Assembly (NCBI GenBank): GCA_007827375.1
Contig: VISH01000001.1
Coordinates: 62,001 to 126,000, forward strand
Direction of reading: 5' to 3'
Length of the DNA stretch: 64,000 nucleotides
From: Alteromonadaceae bacterium 2753L.S.0a.02
GTDB lineage: Bacteria; Pseudomonadota; Gammaproteobacteria; Pseudomonadales; Cellvibrionaceae
The notes under the pieces are model-generated. The model worked only from the letters and a program-made list of their open reading frames with translations, did not search any database and was not told the origin of the DNA. Below are positions 27,923 through 37,836 of this stretch, one piece after another; within the stretch, counting starts at the first letter, position 1; each line of letters opens with the position of its first letter. Position numbers and translations under genes: made by a program.

Positions 27923-27956
27923 GGAGCTGCGGCTCCCCCTGCGCAGCTCTGCGCAG
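27923..27956. other. Two adjacent short hairpins between ptsN and rapZ
   Basis: GGAGC-TGCG-GCTCC (27923-27936) is followed at once by CTGCGCAG-CT-CTGCGCAG (27939-27956), the latter an inverted repeat of CTGCGCAG. No T tract follows, so an RNA processing or pausing structure is likelier than a terminator. Confidence 0.4.
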
Positions 27957-27991
27957 ACCCCAACCCAAAGACTCGCAACTAGGCTGTACTC

Positions 27992-28885
27992 ATGCGCTTG
28001 CTGATTATCAGTGGACGATCTGGCTCGGGAAAAACCACCGCCCTGCATCTTCTCGAAGATGAAGGCTTTACCTGTATAGATAACTTACCGGTGAATTTGT
28101 TGCCGGCGCTCATCGAACAAATCAGCACTTCCGGACAACCCAGCCCGCGTTTTGCGATTGGCATCGATGCCCGTAACATCAATAACGATCTCACCAAACT
28201 TTTAACAGTTCTCGAAAGTGGCCCGCTGCCGCGAGAAAACTATCATGTGCTGTACCTTGACAGCACCCGCGAAGTGCTCCTCAAACGCTACAGCGAGACT
28301 CGCCGCAAACACCCGCTGTCCGACGGTGCCACCGATCTTAACGAAGCGATAGAACGGGAACGCGAAATCCTGGAACCCATCGCCACCACGGCGGACATGA
28401 CTATCGACACATCCCAACTCAATTTACATGAGCTGCGAAGTGCCATTAAATATCTGGTGGTCGGTTCAGATCGGCCCGGCATGGCGGTGTTATTCAAGTC
28501 ATTTGGGTTTAAATATGGCTTGCCGGTAGACGCCGATTTCGTATTCGATGTGCGCTGCCTGCCGAATCCTTTTTGGGATAAAGACCTTCGTAAACTTAGT
28601 GGCGTGGAACCCGCGGTGATCGCTTTCCTCGATGGGGAACCTCAGGTTGAAGAAATGTTCAACGACATTCTTACCTTTGTCACTAAATGGATTCCCCGTT
28701 TTGAAAACAACAACCGCAGCTATTTTACCGTTGCCGTTGGCTGCACGGGCGGTTGGCACCGCTCCGTCTATATGTGCGAAAGGCTCGCAAAAGCATTAAA
28801 AGCGGACTATAAGAATGTTCAGACCCGGCATCGCCAGTTGTCGCAGAATGCGTCGTCGGGCTCGACCGCTCATCTACCCAGTTAG
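27992..28885 (+). CDS. rapZ: RNase adapter protein RapZ (YvcJ family)
   Basis: 297 residues. Walker A GRSGSGKTT (G8-T16) at the N-terminus and the C-terminal domain with VGCTGGWHRSVY. In enterobacteria RapZ binds amino-sugar and small RNA and targets GlmZ for RNase E cleavage; elsewhere it is a nucleotide-binding protein. Followed 11 bases later by ptsO. Confidence 0.95.
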   Translation: MRLLIISGRSGSGKTTALHLLEDEGFTCIDNLPVNLLPALIEQISTSGQPSPRFAIGIDARNINNDLTKLLTVLESGPLPRENYHVLYLDSTREVLLKRYSETRRKHPLSDGATDLNEAIEREREILEPIATTADMTIDTSQLNLHELRSAIKYLVVGSDRPGMAVLFKSFGFKYGLPVDADFVFDVRCLPNPFWDKDLRKLSGVEPAVIAFLDGEPQVEEMFNDILTFVTKWIPRFENNNRSYFTVAVGCTGGWHRSVYMCERLAKALKADYKNVQTRHRQLSQNASSGSTAHLPS

Positions 28886-28896
28886 CCAGGGGCCAC

Positions 28897-29166
28897 ATGC
28901 AGGAACGCAACATAGAAATTATTAACAAACTGGGATTGCACGCCAGAGCAGCAACCAAACTGGCCAATATCGCAAACCGGTACGAAGCTTCAATCAACGT
29001 CTCGGCCAAAGGTAAAACCACCGACGCCAAAAGTATTATGTCGCTGATGCTGTTGGCGGCCTCGAAGGGTACCGAGATTCAACTAAGCGCCGACGGTGCT
29101 GATGAATTGGAGGCGCTTGACGCGCTCTGTGAACTCATCAATAACCGATTCGACGAAGGCGAGTAA
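28897..29166 (+). CDS. ptsO: Nitrogen-PTS phosphocarrier NPr (HPr-like)
   Basis: 89 residues. H15 in NKLGLHARAA is the phosphate-accepting site; the helix around SIMSLMLLAA is typical of HPr proteins. It passes phosphate from PtsP to EIIA-Ntr encoded upstream. Confidence 0.95.
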   Translation: MQERNIEIINKLGLHARAATKLANIANRYEASINVSAKGKTTDAKSIMSLMLLAASKGTEIQLSADGADELEALDALCELINNRFDEGE

Positions 29167-29282
29167 GCTGTACGCTGAGCGCCCCAAAGTTCTAATCAGA
29201 ATTAATAGTTTTCCGGAAGCCTTTGAAAAGGCTACAATTTCTGTCGGCTTAACATTTAACCACGCAATTGCGGAAGTACACC

Positions 29283-30650
29283 ATGGCGCAAGCTGCTGAA
29301 AACATCGAAAACAGCACTCACCAGCAGGTAGGACGCATCCAGGGCCTGCTGGAGAGTGGTACTTTTCGACAGGTACGTCAGATGCTCAGCAGTTTGCGGC
29401 CGGTGGAGATCGCCCGCCTTATTGCGTCTTCACCACCGCCTTCCCGTAAGGTCCTGTGGGACCTCATCGATAAAGACGTGTCGGGTGAAGTGCTCGAAGA
29501 ACTGCCGTTCGATATTCAAAGCCATTTCCTCAAGGATATGGCTGCTGAAGAGCTGGTAGAACTTACCGAAGGTCTCGAAACCGACGACGTGGTCGACATT
29601 CTCCAGGCGCTGCCCGAACAGGTAATGACGGAAGTGCTGGAAGCGATGACTGTGCAAGATCGCGCCCGGGTTGAGGAAGTGATTCTCTACGACGAGGCCA
29701 CCGCCGGCGGTTTAACCAATACCGATACCATCACCGTGCGGCCCCGCTTTACCCTGGAAGTGGTGCTTCGTTACTTGCGTCGTCACACCGAGTTGCCGCC
29801 CTCCACCGACGCGTTAATCGTAGTGAACCGCAAAGACGATTACCTTGGCCTACTGCCCCTCAGTAAGCTACTAACCACAGACCCCAGCGTCACCGTTCGC
29901 GAAGTGATGGTTACCGACAGCAACGCCATTCCGGTAAATATGCCCGACAAAGAAGTGGCCAAGCTGTTTGAACAACACGACTGGATTTCAGCCCCCGTCG
30001 TTAACGAACAGGGCAAGCTCCTGGGGCGTATCACCATCGATGACGTGGTGGACGTAATCCGCGAAGACGCCGACCACTCTCTAATGAGTATGGCCGGTCT
30101 GGACGAAGACGAGGACACCTTCGCCACGGCTGCGCGCAGCATTCCGCGTCGCGCCATTTGGCTGGGAATCAATCTGGTAACCGCGATTCTAGCGTCATCG
30201 GTGATCAGTATCTTCGATGCCACCATCGATAAGGTGGTCGCTCTCGCGGTGCTCATGCCCATTGTCGCCAGCATGGGCGGTGTGGCTGGCTCGCAAACCC
30301 TTACGGTGGTAATACGCGGTATGGCACTGGGCCAAATCGGTGCCAGTAACCTGGGCTGGCTGTTGTCGCGGGAAGTGCGTGTTGGGCTGGTCAATGGGGT
30401 GCTCTGGGCGATCGTGATGGCGATAATCGCCGCACTCTGGTTTAAAGACCCGACCATCGCCTATATTTTAGGCATTGCTATGGTGATTAATCTCATCACG
30501 GCCGCCCTGGCTGGCGCGCTGTTGCCGGTTGGCCTGAAAGCGCTGAAGGTTGACCCCGCCCTGGCGGGAGGGGTCACGCTAACCACCGTCACAGACGTTG
30601 TCGGGTTTTTCGCCTTTCTCGGCTTAGCCACCTACTTTTACGGTACATAA
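29283..30650 (+). CDS. mgtE: Magnesium transporter MgtE
   Basis: 455 residues. A superhelical N domain (about 20-130), two CBS domains (about 135-255) and five membrane helices (from about 285) with the pore-lining segment PIVASMGGVAGSQT. It is a Mg2+-gated Mg2+ channel. ATG 29283 (MAQAAEN) is preferred to TTG 29268; GGAAG lies 6 bases upstream. Confidence 0.94.
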   Translation: MAQAAENIENSTHQQVGRIQGLLESGTFRQVRQMLSSLRPVEIARLIASSPPPSRKVLWDLIDKDVSGEVLEELPFDIQSHFLKDMAAEELVELTEGLETDDVVDILQALPEQVMTEVLEAMTVQDRARVEEVILYDEATAGGLTNTDTITVRPRFTLEVVLRYLRRHTELPPSTDALIVVNRKDDYLGLLPLSKLLTTDPSVTVREVMVTDSNAIPVNMPDKEVAKLFEQHDWISAPVVNEQGKLLGRITIDDVVDVIREDADHSLMSMAGLDEDEDTFATAARSIPRRAIWLGINLVTAILASSVISIFDATIDKVVALAVLMPIVASMGGVAGSQTLTVVIRGMALGQIGASNLGWLLSREVRVGLVNGVLWAIVMAIIAALWFKDPTIAYILGIAMVINLITAALAGALLPVGLKALKVDPALAGGVTLTTVTDVVGFFAFLGLATYFYGT

Positions 30651-30656
30651 CTTACG

Positions 30657-31184
30657 ATGCAAGATTTACCCGAAGACCCTTGGCTCGACGACGACGAAGC
30701 AAAAAGCAAAACCCAGGTTAAAAAGGAGATGCTGGCGCTGCAGGATTTGGGGGTACAACTCACCGAACTTAATGCCGCGCAATTGGACAAAATGCCCCTG
30801 TCTGACAGCCTGCGCAAAGCCATTGATGAATCCCACAAGATCACCCAGCGCAGCGCCCGCAAGCGGCACTTTCAGTTTATTGGCAAGCTGATGCGCGATG
30901 CCGATGGTGACGCGATTCAGGCTGCGTACGATGCGATTCAGGAACAGCAAACGTTCGCTGTGCGCCAGCAGCATCAAATCGAACATTGGCGAGATCAATT
31001 ACTAACGGGTGAGACCCAAGCCGTGCAGGCCTTCGTGGAACAGTTTCCGGGTTGTGATATCCAGCAATTGCGACAGCTGATCCGTGCGGCGCAAAAAGAA
31101 GCCTCGCAGCAGAAACCGCCCAGCAGCGCGCGCAAACTGTTTAAATTCATCAGAGCATGTTTTGAGACGGCTTCAGAGCTCTGA
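30657..31184 (+). CDS. darP: Ribosome-associated protein DarP (YjgA family)
   Basis: 175 residues, highly charged and helical. The segment KMPLSDSLRKAIDESHKITQ..ARKRHFQFIGKLMR (shown in part) is the DUF615 hallmark. DarP helps late assembly of the 50S subunit. It starts 6 bases after mgtE and overlaps the convergent amidase gene by 12 bases. Confidence 0.93.
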   Translation: MQDLPEDPWLDDDEAKSKTQVKKEMLALQDLGVQLTELNAAQLDKMPLSDSLRKAIDESHKITQRSARKRHFQFIGKLMRDADGDAIQAAYDAIQEQQTFAVRQQHQIEHWRDQLLTGETQAVQAFVEQFPGCDIQQLRQLIRAAQKEASQQKPPSSARKLFKFIRACFETASEL

Positions 31185-32099
31185 TGTGAGAGTTGTGACA
31201 GTGCATTTACGGTGCTCCCACACTGGCATTTTTACGCGAATATTACGCAACTGTTCGAAATCCAAATCTGCGATAAGCAGTGCTTCTCCTAACTGGCTGT
31301 CGTTACTTGGTGACATGTTACCAACGCGAACCAGCACCTGACCCCAGGTATCGATAATCATCGAATCACCCCAGGTTTTGCGAGTGGCGCTGTGGCCGCC
31401 ACCCTGATTCACACCGATGACAAACAGCTGATTTTCCACGGCGCGAGCCCGCAACAGAAGTTCCCAATGCGCTTCGCCGGTCGCCCAGGTGAACGCTGAG
31501 GGCAACACCACAAAGTGCGCACCCAGCTCCCGCAATGCGCGGAAATACTCAGGGAATCGCAAATCGTAGCAAATTCCCAATCCCATGACGCCCCAGGGCG
31601 TATCGACCACGCAGGGCGCGCTGCCGGCCCGAAAATGCTCAGACTCACGGTAAACGCCGGTGCCGTCATCCACACGAGCGTCAAACAAATGCATTTTCCG
31701 GTACACCGCCCGCAACACTCCATCACTGCCGAAAACCACGCTGGTCGCAAAAGGTTTGTGCTCATCGTCCAGCCACCGCAATGGCATGCTGACATCCTCC
31801 TGCGAAGCGAAATGCTCAAGCGGCAAGCTTCCTGCAACCAGCCACAGCGCATTGCGCCGCGCTAAATCGCTAAAAGCCACCAACCAAGCCTGCTGTTGCT
31901 CCCTGGAAAAATGCGCGCGCGTCCCAAAGGTGAGCAGATTTTCGGGCAACGCGGCCAGTTTGCAGCCCTGTGCCGCTGCTGCCGCTACTAAACGCGACGC
32001 CGTGGCGAAATTATGGTCCAAGGTATCCTGGCTGGTTTCGTTTTCGCCCGCGATACGGGTTATCATTTGAAGCGCGGCAATTCGGAGTTTATCAGTCAT
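31173..32099 (-). CDS. Nitrilase-family C-N hydrolase (Nit, deaminated glutathione amidase-like)
   Basis: 308 residues with the complete nitrilase triad: E53 (ALPENLLTFG), K135 (YRKMHLFD) and C177 (GICYDLRFPE). By similarity to Nit1 it should hydrolyse deaminated glutathione or a related omega-amide. The start is set at ATG 32099, which overlaps the yhdP stop by 8 bases; the longer frame to 32309 lies inside yhdP. The rng-yhdP-nit order matches Pseudomonas, where tldD comes next; tldD is absent here. Confidence 0.92.
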   Translation of the reverse strand: MTDKLRIAALQMITRIAGENETSQDTLDHNFATASRLVAAAAAQGCKLAALPENLLTFGTRAHFSREQQQAWLVAFSDLARRNALWLVAGSLPLEHFASQEDVSMPLRWLDDEHKPFATSVVFGSDGVLRAVYRKMHLFDARVDDGTGVYRESEHFRAGSAPCVVDTPWGVMGLGICYDLRFPEYFRALRELGAHFVVLPSAFTWATGEAHWELLLRARAVENQLFVIGVNQGGGHSATRKTWGDSMIIDTWGQVLVRVGNMSPSNDSQLGEALLIADLDFEQLRNIRVKMPVWEHRKCTVTTLTSEL

Positions 32100-35000
32100 A
32101 TTTAATGGGTGGCTGATTGGGTGCAGGATTGGCAAGATCAGGTACTGTGCTGGTTGCTTTGCTATCGAGCTCGTCACCACCTGCATTTTCGGGGCGAAGC
32201 TGTGCGCGACTTTCGTCGCGTTCCATGGATTCCACTTCTTCGCCTTTTTTCTTGGCCGCTGTGTCGTCGAAAATTTTTCGGAATTTAATTTTGGGGTCTT
32301 CCCAGTCACCGCTGATTCGGTAATTTAGGCTGGATGCCTTGTCGACCTGGGACTCAAACATCTTGCTGACCAGGAACACCCCCACGGCTGCGGGCAAGCC
32401 GGCAATCAGTGCAGTTGCCACTGTAATATCGCCCGCGACGGGCAGCGTGGCGACCAGCTCGGCATCGATTTTCTCGTCGATCATATCCACGGTACCAGCT
32501 ACCTGGATTTTTGATGACGTGGAATTTACCACGAGCGGATCGTTGATGTAGATCCAGCCATTTTGGAAATCAAAATTACCGTGCACGGTTTCAAAGCCAA
32601 ATCCCTCTTTGGCCAAGTCGCTAAAATCCAACTTCAGGCGCCGCACAATGGTGTCGAAATTAAACAAGGCAATCAGGCGTAGCAATCCGTTATCGCCTTC
32701 GGTGGCACCACGTTTAAAACTGCCATCAATAAAATTAAACACTACCTTGCCACTGACATTTTGCAAGTTGATTTCATCAGGAGCACCCGGCCAGCTGACT
32801 TCAGCGTCAATCACCCCCAATTCGCTCTCGACAATTTTTTCCTGCCCCCAGGATTCCAGCAGGGAACCGGCATCGCGCGCCATTAAGGTACCCTTAAAAG
32901 AGCTGAAATTGCCTTCTGGTGTCTGTCGCCAGGTAAATTCTGCATGGGGATCTTTAAGGAGTTCCTGCATCAGAGCCTCATGGGCCGGCTGCTTCACTCT
33001 TATTTCGCCACGCTGGCCAAATTTGCTGTAACTGGGCTTCTTACGAATGGTTTCTTCAGCCGCCGGATGAGCCGCTACAGTCACCGCTTCACCCAAAGCC
33101 ATGCCCCGCACCAGGGCGTGAACATCCCGGATTGCGACGCCGTCTTCAATCGGGCGGATTTTAAACTGCCAGCGCCCGTAGGGTTCATCGCCCACAGTAA
33201 GCTCGGTTACAGAGAAATCCACGGCAACCAGGGTGGTGATATCAACATCGGCCATAGCACTGTGCTGCGGTGGGCTTTCGGCAACAGTCGGGCTATCACT
33301 GCGTTCTTGTAGCGCGGGGTCAAGGCTGTCGACGTCGGGCAAATGCAGGTAATCCAGGTCCATCACCACAGGGCTGTCTTCGGCAGCAAGAATGACAATT
33401 TTTCCAGCGACCGGTTCGCTTTCCACACGTAACTCCCACTGCGCCTCGGTGCCCAAACCATTAACATGCACGTTATCGACACCAATGTCGGCCACTGAGG
33501 CACGCCCGATATCAAGATTGACCCTAATAGGCAATTCGTCTTCTTCGCTGTCACCTTTCTGAAGCTGGGCGAGAAATTCGAAGTACTTATCGCGCACCTC
33601 ATCCCATTCCAGCAGATCGCCGTGGGACACTCGCCCCAGGATGTCAAAAAAACCTGGCTGTAACGGCAGTTCTGAATCGCCGAAGTTTAACTGGGCGCTG
33701 TCATCTTGCCCGGTCCGCAAGCGCAAACTGACCTCGTTGTTGTAATCGAAGCGATAACTTTGGTAGTCATCAAACAGTTTGAGGTCTACTTTGAAATCGC
33801 GTTCTTGCGTCGCGGATTTTTCCATCGGAACCGGCAAATTGAGCGTTACACCCTCAAGACGGGAAGCAATTTCGATTTCGAGATAATGATCGGTACTGTC
33901 ACGCGCCGGAATTGTGAGCACACCATCCACCACGCTACTGCCTTCAACAAATCCCAGCTCAGGACGTTGCGTCCAGCGTCTCACGTCGTCAACTGCCACC
34001 GGCCCCGTAAACTTGATGAGGGTGTCGCGCCGACCCTGTGGCGGTTCTCCGGCCAGAAGCGGGCTGCTGATGTTGGCTTTTACCGGCTTACCCCAAACCT
34101 TGCCTTTTAAACCGGGGGAACTTAAACCGGTTTTGGAACTGTATTTAAGGCTGCCCTGCACCTGCTCAACCGCAAGGCCAATATCCGCCATGTCGACTTT
34201 GGCTTTATCAAAAGTAACATTTACCAACTGCTGGTTGCCTCGGGCATTATCATTTAACGGTACCTGCAGCTCAATTAGAGCCGAGACATCACCGTCAAAT
34301 TTCCAAGTGTCGAATGTAGACCCAAACACACTGCGAACCGGGCTGTTTTGCAGGAGTGCCATGGCAGCTCCCGCATTGCTGGTAATTTCCCCTTTGATGG
34401 CAAGTGCGACCCCCTCGTCTTCAGGGTTTGGAATCAGCAGCACTTCGGCATTATTAACTCGGTTACCAAGTAGGCTGGCGCTGTTCACGTGTACATCCAG
34501 TTTGTGATGATCAAGAATTAGTCGGCCATTGACTGCTTTGAGCGGTGGCCAGTGTTTGTCGAACGCAAGATCACCATTAAACACATTCGCGTAAAGTTGC
34601 AAATTGGGGCTGACCGCTGCCTGCTTGCTCACCGACCCGTGATAGATAAAGGCCAGGTCTGTAGCCGTGCCGTCGCCAATACTGTTGCCAAGCCAATCGT
34701 ACAAGCTGTGCGGAATCACCCGCGGCACATACTTGTTGTGCAGGCTTACCGGGCCCTTTTCCATGCCAATAACCAGGGTCATCTTGGGCTCGCGCGGGTC
34801 ATCCACCAGTGGTAAATCGAGATGTAAATAACCGTCGCTGCGTTCAGCGCCCTGCTCAACATGCAGGCGACTGGAAGAGATATAAGCGGTTTTTGAGTTC
34901 AGATCTATTTTCCACGCCACCTGGCCAGTGGCGCGATCAAATTTGAACGGAGCATCGTAGAGCTCCGGAAAATTCATTTCGAAGCCGTTGTTACTTTCGA

Positions 35001-36300
35001 GATTTACATAACCGGAATTTGCCGTCGCGGCCACAAAGCCGTTGACATTTATCAACGCGGGCGCGCCACGAAAGCTTTTTACCTGAACGGCTTCAAGGTT
35101 GGCGCGCAATTGGAAATAGCCGGATGACTTATCGGTGGCAATCACATCGATATTTTTCAGGGTGCCGCGCGGTTCTAATTTATCGAGTACTTCTCCCGCT
35201 TTGCCTACAAGGCTGCCGGTTGATGACAACAACTCGTGCCAGGCACCGATATCCAGATTTGCAACCCGCGCCCCAATGGGTGCCCCCACTCCGGCACGCA
35301 ATTCGAGATCGATCGGTGGCGAGGCGCCCTGCTGCCAATCGATAATGAGCTGCTGCAAGGTTACCAGCCAGCCATGTTCGGGTGTCCAACTCCCAGTGAT
35401 GTCGGCGTGTGCACCCTCGGGCAAACTGACATTTTCGGGAACCGCCAGCGGCAGACCATCCGCACGCAATTTGCCACGCAGAGTTATACCGCGCGATGAG
35501 GTACCGCGATACCACAACTGCATATCGAGGCGGTGCCCTTCGGCCCATTCCTGAGGGTCCTGCTCCTCCCACCAATCACCGGCAAAAGCAGCGAGCACCT
35601 GCTCCATGGGAAATTGGTCCAGCTCCACATAGCCCACAGCATCGAAATTATCGGGGTCGCGGGGGTCGCCAATGCCTTCGGTTATCAATTTAAAATGTTC
35701 ACGGCCGTCGACCGCTGCCGATGCCTGAATACGGTGAAAATCACGATCATTTTCAAGCACAATATCGGGAATTTCGATGCTCGAACGATGCCCCGTGCGA
35801 AACTCCAGAGCAAACCGCGCATTTTTTATTTCCACACGACGGCCCACCAGAAATATATCGAGCGGGTCTTCTATGCGAAAACGCTGCCCGGATTTTGCAG
35901 TGGTCTTTAAATATTTGATGCGCCAGGGACCATCGGGCTGCTGCTGCACGGTGGTATCGAGCTCTTCGAAAACCAGCTGTCGCCAGGTCAGCTGGCGGTG
36001 CACCAGGCTCTCCAGTAAACTTAACTCCATGAGAGCACGGTGTATGCGAAAGATGGGCTCCTGATTGAGACTGTCTATGGCGACATCGTTGAACACCACC
36101 TTCGGGCGCAAGCCCGCCCAGGTTGCAGACAACTGCCCGATGTGGATCGATACCCCGAGGCGTTCCCCGAGCAAGCGGCTGATGTCGTCACGATAATCGT
36201 TAAGCAGTGGGAAGGCTTCACGCCCCATTTGCACAATGACCGCCAACGCGATCACCAAGGTGAAAAGCGTACCCCAAAATCGCTTCACCAAACGGCGCAT
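32092..36300 (-). CDS. yhdP: YhdP-like AsmA-type envelope protein (TIGR02099)
   Basis: 1402 residues with one N-terminal membrane helix (about 8-28) and a long beta-rich periplasmic body ending in a DUF3971/AsmA-like part and a Lys/Glu-rich tail. The family forms hydrophobic-groove bridges that move phospholipid to the outer membrane together with TamB and YdbH. ATG 36300 (MRRLVKRFWG) is chosen over GTG 36324; both are possible. The gene lies between rng and the amidase in one run. Confidence 0.92.
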   Translation of the reverse strand: MRRLVKRFWGTLFTLVIALAVIVQMGREAFPLLNDYRDDISRLLGERLGVSIHIGQLSATWAGLRPKVVFNDVAIDSLNQEPIFRIHRALMELSLLESLVHRQLTWRQLVFEELDTTVQQQPDGPWRIKYLKTTAKSGQRFRIEDPLDIFLVGRRVEIKNARFALEFRTGHRSSIEIPDIVLENDRDFHRIQASAAVDGREHFKLITEGIGDPRDPDNFDAVGYVELDQFPMEQVLAAFAGDWWEEQDPQEWAEGHRLDMQLWYRGTSSRGITLRGKLRADGLPLAVPENVSLPEGAHADITGSWTPEHGWLVTLQQLIIDWQQGASPPIDLELRAGVGAPIGARVANLDIGAWHELLSSTGSLVGKAGEVLDKLEPRGTLKNIDVIATDKSSGYFQLRANLEAVQVKSFRGAPALINVNGFVAATANSGYVNLESNNGFEMNFPELYDAPFKFDRATGQVAWKIDLNSKTAYISSSRLHVEQGAERSDGYLHLDLPLVDDPREPKMTLVIGMEKGPVSLHNKYVPRVIPHSLYDWLGNSIGDGTATDLAFIYHGSVSKQAAVSPNLQLYANVFNGDLAFDKHWPPLKAVNGRLILDHHKLDVHVNSASLLGNRVNNAEVLLIPNPEDEGVALAIKGEITSNAGAAMALLQNSPVRSVFGSTFDTWKFDGDVSALIELQVPLNDNARGNQQLVNVTFDKAKVDMADIGLAVEQVQGSLKYSSKTGLSSPGLKGKVWGKPVKANISSPLLAGEPPQGRRDTLIKFTGPVAVDDVRRWTQRPELGFVEGSSVVDGVLTIPARDSTDHYLEIEIASRLEGVTLNLPVPMEKSATQERDFKVDLKLFDDYQSYRFDYNNEVSLRLRTGQDDSAQLNFGDSELPLQPGFFDILGRVSHGDLLEWDEVRDKYFEFLAQLQKGDSEEDELPIRVNLDIGRASVADIGVDNVHVNGLGTEAQWELRVESEPVAGKIVILAAEDSPVVMDLDYLHLPDVDSLDPALQERSDSPTVAESPPQHSAMADVDITTLVAVDFSVTELTVGDEPYGRWQFKIRPIEDGVAIRDVHALVRGMALGEAVTVAAHPAAEETIRKKPSYSKFGQRGEIRVKQPAHEALMQELLKDPHAEFTWRQTPEGNFSSFKGTLMARDAGSLLESWGQEKIVESELGVIDAEVSWPGAPDEINLQNVSGKVVFNFIDGSFKRGATEGDNGLLRLIALFNFDTIVRRLKLDFSDLAKEGFGFETVHGNFDFQNGWIYINDPLVVNSTSSKIQVAGTVDMIDEKIDAELVATLPVAGDITVATALIAGLPAAVGVFLVSKMFESQVDKASSLNYRISGDWEDPKIKFRKIFDDTAAKKKGEEVESMERDESRAQLRPENAGGDELDSKATSTVPDLANPAPNQPPIKYD

Positions 36301-36354
36301 TGTTCTTCGGCTGATCAATACCACAATGTTTACTCGCGCGTTGAGCCGGTGCTG

Positions 36355-37836
36355 CTATACCAAAATGATGTCGTATTGTTCCTGGTTGTAAAGAGATTCA
36401 ACCTGAAACTGTATGGGCCGATTTATAAAAGCCTCCAAATCTGCAACGCTGTCCGACTCCTGATCGAGCAGACGGTCGATAACCGGTTGAGACACCAAAA
36501 CCAGAAAGCGATCGTTCTCATAGGTACGTGCTTCGCGTAAGATTTCGCGAAAAATTTCATAGCAGATAGTTTCTGCAGATTTCAATGTTCCTCTTCCCGA
36601 ACACACCGGGCAGGGTTCACAAAGCACCTGCCCGAGCGATTCCCGGGTACGCTTTCGCGTCATCTCTACCAGCCCAAGTTCCGACACCCCGGTAATACTG
36701 GTTTTAGCGCGGTCTTTTTCCAGGCATTTTTCGAGGGTGCGATGCACCTGACGCTGGTGTTCCGGATCTTTCATATCGATAAAGTCGATAATGATAATGC
36801 CGCCAAGATTGCGTAAGCGCAGTTGCCGGGCAATAGCCGCAGCTGCTTCGAGATTTGTTTTGAATATAGTCTCTTCCAGGTTACGGTGACCAACAAAGGC
36901 ACCTGTGTTCACATCAATGGTGGTCATGGCTTCGGTTTGCTCAATAATCAAATAGCCGCCCGACTTCAACACCACCTTGTTTTCGAGTGCGCGCTGCACT
37001 TCATCTTCCACACCGTATAAATCGAACAGGGGTCGCTCGCCTGGATAATGCTCTATACGACCACCTATTTCTGGAGCGTAATGTTTCGCGAACTTCTCCA
37101 TTTTTGCGAACGACTCGCGTGAATCGATGCGAATTTTTTCAATGTTCGAACGCATTAAATCGCGAATGGTACGCATGTAGAGCGGTAAATCTTCATAAAT
37201 AATGGCCGGAGCCTTAGCCTTTTTTATAGTATCGGCAAGGTCGTGCCATAAGCGAAATACAAACGGGATATCGGCGCGAAGATCGTCTTCGCTGGCACCC
37301 TCTGCAACTGTGCGAATAATAAAACCACCGCCCTTGTATTGCTCTTCGTATTCTGCAGCGAGCTTTTCGACGATGGCTTTAAGGCGCTCACGTTCATCAT
37401 CATCTTCAATGCGGTTGGAAACGCCTATGTGCTGACTGTGCGGCATGTAAACCAGATAACGCGCTGATACCGATAAATGCGTTGTAAGCCGGGCACCTTT
37501 AGTGCTGATTGGGTCTTTGATCACCTGCACCAGTATATTCTGACCTTCCCGGAGGTGGTCGCGAATATCCGCTTCCGCATTGCTGCGCTCTTCAATGCCA
37601 TTTTCATTGACTGCGGCAATATCAGACACATGAATAAACCCGGCACGCGTCTGACCGATATCCACAAAAGCAGCCTGCATGCCGGGTAAAACCCGAACGA
37701 CTTTGCCCTTATAAATGTTGCCGACAAATCCTTTGGTGCGTGCACGCTCAATAAAAACTTCCTGAAGCACACCGTTTTCCACCAGTGCCGCTCGAGTTTC
37801 GGTGGGGCCAAAATTGACCAGAATCTCTTCACTCAT
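36355..37836 (-). CDS. rng: Ribonuclease G
   Basis: 493 residues. An S1 domain (about 38-125) is followed by the RNase E/G catalytic core with the metal site DVNTGAFVGH and IIIDFIDM, and the Zn-link CEPCPVCSGRG. It matures 16S rRNA 5' ends and trims mRNAs. ATG 37836 overlaps the maf stop by 8 bases; the frame to 37926 lies in maf. Confidence 0.96.
   Translation of the reverse strand: MSEEILVNFGPTETRAALVENGVLQEVFIERARTKGFVGNIYKGKVVRVLPGMQAAFVDIGQTRAGFIHVSDIAAVNENGIEERSNAEADIRDHLREGQNILVQVIKDPISTKGARLTTHLSVSARYLVYMPHSQHIGVSNRIEDDDERERLKAIVEKLAAEYEEQYKGGGFIIRTVAEGASEDDLRADIPFVFRLWHDLADTIKKAKAPAIIYEDLPLYMRTIRDLMRSNIEKIRIDSRESFAKMEKFAKHYAPEIGGRIEHYPGERPLFDLYGVEDEVQRALENKVVLKSGGYLIIEQTEAMTTIDVNTGAFVGHRNLEETIFKTNLEAAAAIARQLRLRNLGGIIIIDFIDMKDPEHQRQVHRTLEKCLEKDRAKTSITGVSELGLVEMTRKRTRESLGQVLCEPCPVCSGRGTLKSAETICYEIFREILREARTYENDRFLVLVSQPVIDRLLDQESDSVADLEAFINRPIQFQVESLYNQEQYDIILV

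Noticed and set aside
32100..32309. N-terminal extension of the nitrilase-like amidase
   Set aside because: It lies wholly within yhdP; the family start is at ATG 32099.
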